A stretch of DNA of 64,000 nucleotides from V1-33 sp039795165. GTDB lineage: Bacteria; Verrucomicrobiota; Verrucomicrobiia; Verrucomicrobiales; V1-33. Below the pieces are notes generated by a model. It worked only from the letters and a program-made list of their open reading frames with translations, made no database searches and was not told the DNA's origin. Position numbers and translations under genes: made by a program. Positions 1-8,088 of this stretch are shown here, one piece after another (position 1 is the stretch's first letter; each line of letters begins with the position of its first letter). The stretch lies in assembly GCA_039795165.1 (NCBI GenBank), contig JBDKER010000006.1, positions 62,001 to 126,000 on the forward strand, written 5' to 3'.

Positions 1-1
1 C

Positions 2-3000
2 GCGCCCCCAGCCATCCGCCGCGTTTCCCATGCCCCCGCCGCTCCCGCGTCCGGCCAGGCGGTCACCGTCACGGCCACGGTCACCGACCCCGATGGCCTC
101 AGTGCCGTCTGGCTTGAAATCCAGACCGTCGATCCCGGACAGTACCTCCGCGCCACCGATGCAGCCTATCTGACCCGCTGGGAAACGCTGGCCATGAACG
201 ATCGCGGAACCGATGGCGATGCCACGGCGCACGATGGGATTTTCACGGTCACAGTCCCCGCCGCCGTTCAGCAGCACCGCCGCCTTGTGCGCTACCGGAT
301 CCGCGCATGGGACGGACAACTGACGGAAGTCCGCGTGCCCTATGCGGATGACCCCGTCCCGAATTTCGCATGGTTCTGCTACGATGGCGTGCCGTCATGG
401 ACGGGCGCAGTCCGACCGGGCATCACGCCTGCGGAAACGTTCCCGGCCACCACCATGCAGCGGGTCCGGCCATGGCATCTCCTCAGCCACGCCGACGACG
501 TGCAGAACTGCCAGTACAATCCTGCCTTCAACGACGGTACCTACCGCTTTCCGGGCACGCTCGTGATCGGCGACCAAGTCTACGATCACGTGCTCTACCG
601 CGTCAAAGGCCAGAACAGCACCTACAATACAGGCAAGAATAAATGGAAGTTCCGCTTCCACCGCGGCCACCTGCTCGAGATGCCCGACAACTACGGCAGC
701 CGCACCACCACGGTCCGCACGCTCAACCTGTCATCGGTCCCCGCCCCATGGGCTCCATGGAACCGCGGCATGCACGGCCTCGACGAAGCCGTCGCCTTCC
801 GCCTCAGCAATCTCGCAGGAGCCCCCGCTCCGGATTCATCCTACGTCCACTGGCGCGTCATCGACGGTGCCGCCGAAGCCGGCCCCAGCCAGTTCGATGG
901 CGACTTCTGGGGCCTCTACCTCGCCTTCGAAAATACCGACAACGAATTCAAGGACGGTCACGGTCTCCCGGACGGCAATATCTTCCGCCTCCAGATCACC
1001 GGAGCCGGCAATTCCGTGCTCGGTCAGGGCAAAGGCCAACCGGATGACCTCAGCGACCTCAATGCATTCACCAGTACCACCGCAGGTTACCGCCGCGGCG
1101 GAGGCACGGCCACCACGGCCCCCCTCATCTCGGCCATCCAGCCGGAATCATGGTTCCGCGACAATGTCGACCTCCCGGAATACTTCAGCTGGCGCGCCGT
1201 CACCGAAGCCATCAACCAGACTGATCGACGCGAGCAGGAAAATGTCGTCTACTTCCGCCGCCCGCCGGCCCCGGCCAGCGACGGACGCTGGATGATCCTA
1301 CCATGGGATTGCGACCTCCTCTACGAGAACTTCGACCGCTGGGGCCCGCAGTCGGTGCAGACGGCCGTCAATCTTCAGCAGTACGAACAGATTTCCCGCG
1401 CGCTGCTGCATCCGGCCATCCTGCGCGACTTCCGGAACCGCGCCCGGGAACTGCAGGATCTCCTCCTCAACAGCGACCAGGCATGGAAGGTGATCGACGA
1501 ATTCCTGTGCCGCATCACGGACGAATCTCCGCGCATCATTCCACTGGGCAGTCCCATCGCGGATGGCTTCGCGGAAGCGGAACGCCGCCGCTGGGATCAC
1601 CACCCGGCCAACCCGGTGCCGCCACGCGGGAATTCCGCCACGGGCAATTACTACAAGTCGCCCTACCCCATCGGCAACATGACCAATGGCCCGCCGCAGC
1701 CGTACAACCGCACGCTGGCATCCGCAGACCTCGAAGGCATGGTCCGCTGGGTCAAGGAATTCATTGCCACCGGACCAAATGGAGGCGGCCGCCTCACCCG
1801 CATGGCGGAAGGCCGCATCGCTCCCTACACCCTCACCACCACCACCCCCATCACCATCCCGGAAACCCCGGTCATCACCTACAGCGGGGCCCCCGGTTTC
1901 CCAATCGATCAACTCCGCTTCAGCACCTCCCCCTTCGCCTCGCCCAATGGCCAGACCTTCGCGGCCATCCAATGGCGCGTCGGCGAAGTCTCGGATCCCT
2001 CGGTCCCGGGCTTCACGCCGGGACAGCCATGGCGCTACGAAATCGAAGGTGTCTGGACTCCCCCCGCCACCACGGCCTTCACGGAATCAGCCGCCGTTCC
2101 GGCCACAGGCCTGTCGCCAGGCCGCACCTACCGGGCCCGTGTCCGCCATCTCGATTCCGCCGGCAACTGGAGTCACTGGAGCGCAGCATGGCAGTTCACG
2201 GCCGCACCACCAAGCCCAGACCTCCTCGCCGCCCATCTCGTGGTCAGCGAAATCATGTACAACCCGCCACCACCGCACGGCGGCGACGCGGAATTCATCG
2301 AATTGCTCAACATCCATCCCACAGCCACCCTCGACCTCACCGGTGTCCAGTTTTCCACAGGAATCGCCTTCGCGTTTCCGCAAGGCACCTCGCTGCCACC
2401 GGCAGCCCGGCTCGTGGTGGTCCGCGATCCCGCGACGTTTGCGGCGGTCTACGGGAACAACGCCACCGTCGCAGGCACCTTCGATGGCAGCCTGTCAAAC
2501 AACGGCGAACTCCTCCGCCTCACCTTCGGCAACGATACCGTCCTCCGCAGCATTCCCTACGGCACGTCCACTCCATGGCCGTCCGCCCCGGATAACTCGG
2601 GCACCAGCCTCGTCCTCATCTCTCCCTTCTCGAATCCAGATCACGCAGATCCTCTCAACTGGCGCGCCGCCACCGCCCCCAATCCCGGCAGCACCGACAG
2701 CACTGCCTTCCCCGCATGGCTCGCGGAAAACCAGCAGAGCGACCCCGCGGCGGACACGGACGGCGACGGACTCAACGCCCTCGCCGAATACGCCCTCGGC
2801 GGCAATCCCAACGCCCCATCAACCGCCCCCCTGCCGTCGTTTTCCCTCGCCCCCGACGGCTCGGCCCTTGTCACGTTCTCCCGCCCGCTCAGCCACGACA
2901 ATGCCGCCGTCACCCTCGAACAATCCACCGGTTCCACATGGTCGACCCTCACCGCCCACATCATAAACCGACAGCAGGCGGGCCCCACTGAAACCATCAC

Positions 3001-3064
3001 GCTTGCGGCCCCCCCCATCGATTCCCCAAGGCGCTTCCTGCGCCTCCGCTTCTCCCTGCCCTGA
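2..3064 (+). CDS. CotH kinase-family / lamin-tail-domain secreted protein, 5' truncated
   Basis: The reading frame is open from the first bases of the window, so the Met at 194 is internal and the true start lies upstream. The visible part begins with a beta-sandwich-like stretch, followed by a CotH-type region. Its signature is the run around 1290-1340, with residues WMILPWDCDLLYENFDRWG. Known CotH is a protein kinase of spore coats; in Verrucomicrobiota such domains occur in large exported proteins whose substrate is unknown. A fibronectin-like segment (about 1860-2200) follows, then a lamin-tail (LTD) domain starting at LVVSEIMYNPP (about 2238). The C-terminus has an acidic Ca-binding-like DTDGDGLNALAEYALGGNP stretch near 2755, common in verrucomicrobial secreted proteins. 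It converges on maf with a 12-bp gap. Export is inferred, because the signal peptide is outside the window. Confidence 0.85.
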   Translation, partial: APPAIRRVSHAPAAPASGQAVTVTATVTDPDGLSAVWLEIQTVDPGQYLRATDAAYLTRWETLAMNDRGTDGDATAHDGIFTVTVPAAVQQHRRLVRYRIRAWDGQLTEVRVPYADDPVPNFAWFCYDGVPSWTGAVRPGITPAETFPATTMQRVRPWHLLSHADDVQNCQYNPAFNDGTYRFPGTLVIGDQVYDHVLYRVKGQNSTYNTGKNKWKFRFHRGHLLEMPDNYGSRTTTVRTLNLSSVPAPWAPWNRGMHGLDEAVAFRLSNLAGAPAPDSSYVHWRVIDGAAEAGPSQFDGDFWGLYLAFENTDNEFKDGHGLPDGNIFRLQITGAGNSVLGQGKGQPDDLSDLNAFTSTTAGYRRGGGTATTAPLISAIQPESWFRDNVDLPEYFSWRAVTEAINQTDRREQENVVYFRRPPAPASDGRWMILPWDCDLLYENFDRWGPQSVQTAVNLQQYEQISRALLHPAILRDFRNRARELQDLLLNSDQAWKVIDEFLCRITDESPRIIPLGSPIADGFAEAERRRWDHHPANPVPPRGNSATGNYYKSPYPIGNMTNGPPQPYNRTLASADLEGMVRWVKEFIATGPNGGGRLTRMAEGRIAPYTLTTTTPITIPETPVITYSGAPGFPIDQLRFSTSPFASPNGQTFAAIQWRVGEVSDPSVPGFTPGQPWRYEIEGVWTPPATTAFTESAAVPATGLSPGRTYRARVRHLDSAGNWSHWSAAWQFTAAPPSPDLLAAHLVVSEIMYNPPPPHGGDAEFIELLNIHPTATLDLTGVQFSTGIAFAFPQGTSLPPAARLVVVRDPATFAAVYGNNATVAGTFDGSLSNNGELLRLTFGNDTVLRSIPYGTSTPWPSAPDNSGTSLVLISPFSNPDHADPLNWRAATAPNPGSTDSTAFPAWLAENQQSDPAADTDGDGLNALAEYALGGNPNAPSTAPLPSFSLAPDGSALVTFSRPLSHDNAAVTLEQSTGSTWSTLTAHIINRQQAGPTETITLAAPPIDSPRRFLRLRFSLP

Positions 3065-3076
3065 ACCAAAGCAGCG

Positions 3077-3673
3077 TCACCGGACGCGACCCGACGGGAA
3101 AATACCGAACCTCGCCAGTGCCGCCGCGGTCTCCTCCATCGGCAGCCCCACCACATTGCTCCACGAACCATCGACCCGCGCAATGATCTTCTCCCCATGT
3201 TCCTGGGCGGCATAGCCGCCAGCCTTGTCGAGAGGATTGATCAATCCCAGATACACCTCCCGCTCAGCCTCGCTCAGCGGCAGAAACGTGACCCGCGTCT
3301 CCACCGTGAAGCATTCTTCCCGGCCCACACCCACCACCGCCACCGCCGTCACCACGGAATGCGTCCGGCCCGCCAGCCGCGCCAGCATCCCCCGCGCCTC
3401 ATCCAGATCCACAGGCTTCGTCAGCGCCACCCCATCAATCGCTACTAGCGTATCCGCCGCAAGAATGACCGCACCCGGCCACCGGCCCGCCCCCACCCTC
3501 GCCTTCCCCACCGCATTCCACTTCGTCAGTTCCTCCAGTTCCATCCTCTCCTCGTGCCGCTCGTCAATGTCCGCCGCGTCCACCACAAAATCATAGCCAG
3601 CCTCCCCCAGCAACTCTCGCCGCCGCGGAGAACCAGACGCCAAAACAAGTTTCGCCTCACCAGTATTCACCAT
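3077..3673 (-). CDS. maf: Maf-family nucleoside triphosphate pyrophosphatase
   Basis: This 198-residue protein has the family's usual length. It opens with the Maf signature LVLASGSPRRRELL (residues 10-23) and contains ILAADTLVAIDG (about 70) and the DKAGGYAAQEHG motif (about 149). Maf proteins hydrolyse non-canonical or pyrimidine NTPs to NMP and pyrophosphate in the cytoplasm and are linked to nucleotide-pool cleaning or septum control. The DKAGGYA..G form suggests the dTTP/UTP (YhdE-like) subgroup, which is inference. The ATG start has a GGGTGA stretch just upstream, one of the few SD-like sequences in the window. The gene is monocistronic, with a 394-bp gap upstream. Confidence 0.93.
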   Translation of the reverse strand: MVNTGEAKLVLASGSPRRRELLGEAGYDFVVDAADIDERHEERMELEELTKWNAVGKARVGAGRWPGAVILAADTLVAIDGVALTKPVDLDEARGMLARLAGRTHSVVTAVAVVGVGREECFTVETRVTFLPLSEAEREVYLGLINPLDKAGGYAAQEHGEKIIARVDGSWSNVVGLPMEETAAALARFGIFPSGRVR

Positions 3674-3825
3674 TTCACCCTATCTAGCCTCCTCCGCCTA
3701 TTCCGCATCCCCAATCTTTCACCGCCTCACCGACTTTTCACCCCTCGCAGAGATTCGTCTCCCCGGAGCAAAGCCTAAATTTAGGAAAGGCCCCTGATTA
3801 TCAGATAAATTTTTGAAATTCTATT

Positions 3826-3852
3826 TGCCATAAAGCCGTCCTGTGCTAAGTT
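3826..3852 (+). promoter_or_regulatory. candidate sigma-70-type promoter of the small RNA
   Basis: A TTGCCA box (3826-3831) lies 15 bp before an extended -10-like element TGC-TAAGTT (hexamer 3847-3852) in an AT-rich stretch. Initiation about 7 nt downstream would fall at 3859-3860, exactly where the first hairpin of the candidate RNA begins. The hexamers match the consensus only partly and the spacer is short, so support comes mainly from position. Confidence 0.35.
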
Positions 3853-3858
3853 ATTCAC

Positions 3859-3980
3859 AGATTACTCGCAGTAATCAGAAATTTGTTGGTAACGAGGAAC
3901 GAATCGCTCGGTCTGGTCGCCGGGCGATTCACCGCGGGCCTCTCGGGGATCACATCCCCGGGAGGCCCGCAAATTTTTTT
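3859..3980 (+). ncRNA. candidate structured small RNA (about 120 nt), family not recognised
   Basis: Three hairpins lie in a row. The first is GATTACT-CGC-AGTAATC (3860-3876, 7 bp). The second is GAATCGCTCGG, an 8-nt loop, then CCGGGCGATTC (3901-3930, 11 bp with one U-G pair). The third is a 17-bp terminator stem (3934-3970) followed by AAATTTTTTT. A promoter-like sequence precedes the first hairpin. The only gene downstream, tlyA, is on the opposite strand, so this is not a leader or attenuator; transcription would end inside the intergenic region. It lacks the SRP RNA apical motif, the 6S long-rod layout and tmRNA ends. Function is unknown; trans-acting regulator or protein-binding RNA are both possible. 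Confidence 0.6.
3934..3980 (+). terminator. strong intrinsic terminator of the small RNA
   Basis: GCGGGCCTCTCGGGGAT (3934-3950), loop CAC, then the complementary arm 3954-3970 give 17 bp with a single G-U wobble, followed by AAATTTTTTT (3971-3980). The T-tract is on the plus strand only, so it does not serve tlyA. Confidence 0.88.
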
Positions 3981-4067
3981 ATCTGACATCACCATGCGCG
4001 CCATCCCGTGACCCTCAAACCATCCGGACATTTCCAAAGTTGATGAAGTCTATGGAACTTATGGTTC

Positions 4068-4841
4068 TTACAAGGCTTCTGATCCGGGATCGGTTCCACA
4101 GCCCGGTGACTTGGTGATCCACGCGAGGAATTCCCGGTTTCCATCGGTTCCGCGGATGGGGGAATCCATGACAGCGCGCCACTGGAAGCCGGGGCAGGCA
4201 TCGATGAAGTTGCGGATGGAGACGACGGCGCGGTCGTGCAGGGCGGGATCGCGGACGATGCCTCCGGGACCGATGTCTTCGCGGGTCAGTTCGAACTGTG
4301 GTTTGATGAGGCAGACGAGATGACCACCGGGGGCGAGGGCCTGCATGACGGGTGGCATGACGAGCCGCAGGGAGATGAAGGAGACATCGAAGACGGCGAG
4401 CTGGGGAGGTTCCGGGAAATCGTCCGGGGTGAGGTGACGGACATTGCATTGCTCGCGGGCGATCACGCGGGGGTCGCTGCGGAGACGCCAGACGAGTTGA
4501 TTGGTGCCGACATCGAAGGCGTAGACGCGGGCAGCCCCGTGTTGAAGCAGGCAATCGGTGAAGCCGCCGGTGCTGGCTCCGATGTCCATGCAGATCCATC
4601 CGGTGGGATCGATGGCGAACTGCTGCAGGGCTCCTTCCAGTTTGAGGCCGCCGCGGCTTACGTAGCGTGGCTTGGCTAGGATCTCGAGGACATCGGCGGC
4701 CGTGACCGGCTGACCGGGCTTGGCCGCGGGTTGCCCATTCACGCGGACTTCTCCGGCGAGCACGAGCCTGCGGCCCTGTTCACGGGAATCCACCATGCCG
4801 CGTGCCGCGAGGGCAGCATCGAGTCGTTCCCGGGCCGCCAT
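4068..4841 (-). CDS. tlyA: TlyA-family rRNA (cytidine-2'-O)-methyltransferase / S4-domain protein
   Basis: The N-terminal S4 RNA-binding domain (residues 1-60, RERLDAALAARGMVDSREQGRR...) is followed by an FtsJ-like SAM methyltransferase fold. Its SAM-binding loop is MDIGASTGGFTDCLL (about 83-97) and a DVSFISL motif follows (about 152). TlyA 2'-O-methylates cytidines in 16S/23S rRNA. I chose the ATG at 4841, giving 257 aa, over an upstream TTG at 4859 that would overlap the preceding gene; the S4 domain starts immediately after this ATG. Only 2 bp separate it from the LOG-family stop, so the two genes are probably co-transcribed. Confidence 0.9.
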   Translation of the reverse strand: MAARERLDAALAARGMVDSREQGRRLVLAGEVRVNGQPAAKPGQPVTAADVLEILAKPRYVSRGGLKLEGALQQFAIDPTGWICMDIGASTGGFTDCLLQHGAARVYAFDVGTNQLVWRLRSDPRVIAREQCNVRHLTPDDFPEPPQLAVFDVSFISLRLVMPPVMQALAPGGHLVCLIKPQFELTREDIGPGGIVRDPALHDRAVVSIRNFIDACPGFQWRAVMDSPIRGTDGNREFLAWITKSPGCGTDPGSEAL

Positions 4842-4843
4842 GG

Positions 4844-5947
4844 TCAGCCGGGCGGACAATCGTTGATCGCGTCGATGAAGCGGCGCAGCCGTCCGTAGTT
4901 GCGACGCTGGAGCCGGAACACAAGCCTCGGCAGGTGCGTGATGGTTTCCTCGTCCATTTCCTGCGGCAAAGCCTCGCTCTGCTGAATGGAACCCGACGCC
5001 ACAAGGTCGCCGAAGTCGGCATTGAGTTGCGCCAGATAAGCGTCGCTCAGTTTCCGCTGCAGACGTACCACGAACTGATCGCGCACGAAGCGGTACGAAT
5101 GGAAGATCCGGTAGAAGTGCTTGAACTCGTGCACTGCTTCCTCGATGTCGTCAGTGATCCGGAAGAGCGCAAAGTCGTCGACGCTGATGAGGCGGCGGCT
5201 CAGCAGTTCGTCGCGCAGGAAGCGGTCGAAGGTTTTCCAGTAGTTGGCCCCCGGAACATCGACCATGACAAGCGGCAGAATGGCGGTTTTCCCGGTCTGC
5301 ATGAGGGTGAGCACTTCAAATCCTTCATCCATGGTTCCAAATCCGCCCGGAAAGAGGGCGAATCCTTCCGATTCCTTCACGAAGGTCAGCTTGCGTGTGA
5401 AGAAGTAATTGAAGGGCACGAGCTTGGGGTCGCCTCCAATGGTTTCGTTGGCCTCCTGCTCGAAGGGCAGCCGGATGTTCAGCCCGAAGCTGTTGTCGGC
5501 TCCGGCTCCCTTCTGGGCGGCCCCCATGATGCCATCGCCGGCTCCAGTGATGATCATGAACCCTTCCTCGACCATGCGGCGGGAGAAGCGCTCGGCGGCC
5601 TTTGCTTCGGGTTCGTCGGGTCGCGTCCGCGCGGATCCGTAGACGGCCACTTTGCGGCGGTTGCCGAACGGCCGGAAGACGCGCCAGGCATTGCGCAGTT
5701 CCTTGACAGCCCGGTTGAGGAGCTTCAGTTCGGCCACGCTGACATCGTGCCTGGCCAGCCGCAGGGCGGAGATGATGAGTTCTTCGATGAGGTCGGCATT
5801 GGCCACGCCGCCCCAGTCCTTCACCAACTGGTCGACCCGGGCATCGAAGGCAGGATCTCCGGTGGTCGTGCGTTTGCCGCTGAGGGCGAGGATGCCTCCA
5901 CCGGTGAAATCCTTCCCGGTCTTTTCATGGGGATTGTCTTGCTTCAT
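4844..5947 (-). CDS. LOG-family protein (TIGR00730-type, Rossmann fold)
   Basis: The LOG core runs from AVYGSARTRPDEP (about residue 107) through GAGDGIMGAAQKG to the diagnostic PGGFGTMDE motif (about 204), which binds the phosphoribosyl moiety in LOG cytokinin-riboside phosphoribohydrolases. Many bacterial members hydrolyse nucleoside 5'-monophosphates to base and ribose phosphate; old annotations call them lysine decarboxylases. At 367 aa it is much longer than the usual 180-230. It carries about 100 extra N-terminal residues and a roughly 100-residue, Arg-rich helical C-terminal extension. The ATG start is clear. It is followed 2 bp later by tlyA. Confidence 0.88.
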   Translation of the reverse strand: MKQDNPHEKTGKDFTGGGILALSGKRTTTGDPAFDARVDQLVKDWGGVANADLIEELIISALRLARHDVSVAELKLLNRAVKELRNAWRVFRPFGNRRKVAVYGSARTRPDEPEAKAAERFSRRMVEEGFMIITGAGDGIMGAAQKGAGADNSFGLNIRLPFEQEANETIGGDPKLVPFNYFFTRKLTFVKESEGFALFPGGFGTMDEGFEVLTLMQTGKTAILPLVMVDVPGANYWKTFDRFLRDELLSRRLISVDDFALFRITDDIEEAVHEFKHFYRIFHSYRFVRDQFVVRLQRKLSDAYLAQLNADFGDLVASGSIQQSEALPQEMDEETITHLPRLVFRLQRRNYGRLRRFIDAINDCPPG

Positions 5948-6056
5948 TTCAGATTACTTGCGGACCCGGACCATCCGGACTTATCCCTATCAACGCCCGC
6001 CACCGCCGCGGCGCGAACGGATATTTCCATTTCCGGCCCCCCCCCTGTGCCGTGCC

Positions 6057-7997
6057 TCAGGCCCGCAGTGCGAACAAGCCGATGGCAGCCAGCACAATCG
6101 TGATGAGAGCCTCCACCAGCGCCTGCCCAGCCACGAAACCAGAACCGACCGGGACCGTGTAGCGTTCCGCCTGGGCGGCATTCCTCTTCTTCCAGAGCCA
6201 CGCAAGGAGAGCACCAAGCGTGAATCCAAGTCCACTCGCAAAATCAATCACAAACCCAAGCCCCAGTCCCATCGCGCTGGGCAGCCACGGACGCAGCCGC
6301 GGAAACATCCGTTCCATGAGCGGCAGCAGCACGCCAAGCACACCACCCACCAAAATGGCCGCCGCCGCCCCCCACGGAAGCGATTCCATGGCCGACTTCC
6401 CATCGGTCGGATTGAGCAGATCGGCCATCGCCTTCCATGAAGCCGCCGCCTGCATGGGGAATTTGGCAATCAGCTTCTCATAATCGCCGGCAATCAGATA
6501 CCACGCCGGTACAATCGCCAGTGTTCCAAAGAAGACGCCCGCAAACTGCGCCAGAAACTGCTTCCGCGGATTCGCACCCAGCACATAGCCGCTCTTCAGA
6601 TCGGTCAGCAGATCCGCCGCACTGGCCGCCGCCGCCGAGGTCGTGCCCGCCGTCATCAGATTGGTAACCTTGTTCCCCGGATGCAGCACCGCAAAGGCCA
6701 GCTGCGTCACCTTCCCCATCGCCCCAATCGGCGTCGTATCCGTTTCGCCAGTCGCCCGGCAGGCCACCAGTGCGAGCGGAAAGGCCATCGCAATGCCAAC
6801 AAGCCCGAGGTACCATGGAATGCCGAAGCCGATCTGCATGACCGCCACGAGACCAAGCGTGATCGGCACCAGCCCGATCACCATCCAGCGGCCCGGCACC
6901 TCGATTTCCGCCATGGCCGCATCCTCCGCGGACGTCCCGCTGCGGCGACGGAAGGCTGCCGCAATGCTCCGCCACTGGAAGGCCAGCGAGACCAGACTCG
7001 ACACCACCATGAGGGCCGTGCCACCCCAGACCCCCCAGCGGAACAGCACCGTCACCGGTCCATCCGGCGTCTCCGAAACCTTGACCGCCCCATGCGCCAC
7101 CAGCATCGGCCCCAGTACATAATGCAGAATCACCGTGCCCAGCAGCATGGAAAGCGACGCCCGCAGCCCCACAATCATCCCAGCCCCCAACGTCAGCAGC
7201 GACGGTTCCCATGCCAGACCGGCGAACTTCACGCCACCCGCAACCGCCGGATGCGGCAGATTGACATGCTCGATCATCCCGCTGAATTTCGTCATGGCAC
7301 TGCGCGTGCCTTCGCCCAGCCAGCGTGCCGATTCCGCAAGATTGCCAAGCTGACGCAGCAGCGCAAGAATCGCCCCGGCCGCCATCGCCCGCAGCAGCGC
7401 ATACGCCTTGCGCGACGCCTCGGCACTGGCCGCATAAAGACTCCGCAGCGTCTCCGCCGCCGCAATCCCGCCCGGAAACGGCAGTTGTTCATGATTGATC
7501 ATCTGACGCTTCATCGGAATCGCCAGAAAGACCCCGAGACAGGCCGTCAGAAACACAAAGGCCGTCATGAGCGGCCATGGCATGTGCTTCCCGCCATTCA
7601 CCATGAGCAGGGCCGCACAGGCACTGCCCACCACCGATCCCGTACTGTAGCCCGCTGCAGAGGCTGTCGACTGCATGCAGTTGTTCTCCAGCAGGCTCAT
7701 CGGCGTTAGCTTGCCGCCCGTGAGCGCCCGCAGCCCATTCCAGATGGCCCACGACATTACACAGGCCGTGATGGCCACCCCAAACGCCCAGCCCAGCCGC
7801 AGCGTCGTGTACAGATTCGACAGCGAAAGAAACGCCCCCAGCAACCCACCCATGAGGACCGCCCGCAGCGTCAGCTGCTTCTGCTGATGCCCCTGATAGG
7901 CATTCCGGAACCACCAAAGATCCTTCTCCTCAGGCGAAGCATCTGGCCCCGGCGCTGGCACCGGCACACTGGCTGAATCGGATCGGTCGGATGTCAT
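6057..7997 (-). CDS. OPT-family oligopeptide/metal-chelate transporter
   Basis: A 646-aa polytopic inner-membrane protein with about 14-16 hydrophobic segments. The N-terminal NAYQGHQQKQLTLRAVLMGGLLGAFLSLSNLYT is typical of bacterial OPT transporters, as is the later DLKSGYVLGANPRKQFLAQFAG segment. The family imports oligopeptides or metal-siderophore conjugates by proton coupling; the substrate here is unknown. I chose ATG 7997 because a longer frame reaching 8162 runs back through the terminator of the next gene and has no domain support. It is probably its own transcription unit. An 8-base C run lies just past its stop codon (about 6037-6044). Confidence 0.9.
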   Translation of the reverse strand: MTSDRSDSASVPVPAPGPDASPEEKDLWWFRNAYQGHQQKQLTLRAVLMGGLLGAFLSLSNLYTTLRLGWAFGVAITACVMSWAIWNGLRALTGGKLTPMSLLENNCMQSTASAAGYSTGSVVGSACAALLMVNGGKHMPWPLMTAFVFLTACLGVFLAIPMKRQMINHEQLPFPGGIAAAETLRSLYAASAEASRKAYALLRAMAAGAILALLRQLGNLAESARWLGEGTRSAMTKFSGMIEHVNLPHPAVAGGVKFAGLAWEPSLLTLGAGMIVGLRASLSMLLGTVILHYVLGPMLVAHGAVKVSETPDGPVTVLFRWGVWGGTALMVVSSLVSLAFQWRSIAAAFRRRSGTSAEDAAMAEIEVPGRWMVIGLVPITLGLVAVMQIGFGIPWYLGLVGIAMAFPLALVACRATGETDTTPIGAMGKVTQLAFAVLHPGNKVTNLMTAGTTSAAAASAADLLTDLKSGYVLGANPRKQFLAQFAGVFFGTLAIVPAWYLIAGDYEKLIAKFPMQAAASWKAMADLLNPTDGKSAMESLPWGAAAAILVGGVLGVLLPLMERMFPRLRPWLPSAMGLGLGFVIDFASGLGFTLGALLAWLWKKRNAAQAERYTVPVGSGFVAGQALVEALITIVLAAIGLFALRA

Positions 7998-8011
7998 GGC
8001 GTCAATTGTAT

Positions 8012-8050
8012 AAAAAAGCGGGTTCCACGCCTTTGAAGCGTGAAACCCGC
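8012..8050 (-). terminator. intrinsic terminator for the minus-strand gene ending at 8089
   Basis: Read on the minus strand, GCGGGTTTCACGC, loop, GCGTGGAACCCGC (13-bp arms, 8018-8050, one mismatch) is followed by TTTTTTA (8011-8017). It lies 39 bp past the stop of the helical-repeat gene and just before the OPT start, so it separates the two units. Confidence 0.85.
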
Positions 8051-8088
8051 CAATGTGCAATCCTTGATCGCTGCCGGAGACCCGGGAA

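Larger units (their letters stand above)
3674..4067. other. 394-bp intergenic region, AT-rich in its first half
   Basis: There is no credible protein gene here. Positions about 3700-3880 are clearly more AT-rich than the surroundings and hold the likely maf promoter (leftward) and the promoter-like sequence for the small RNA (rightward). Positions 3859-3980 hold the candidate small RNA. Beyond 3981 I see nothing recognisable before the tlyA stop codon. Confidence 0.6.

Noticed and set aside
1298..2595. Long ORFs in other frames of the CotH gene on both strands
   Set aside because: They have biased composition (Pro/Arg/His or Gly/Asp runs) and no domain features, whereas the main frame shows CotH and LTD motifs.
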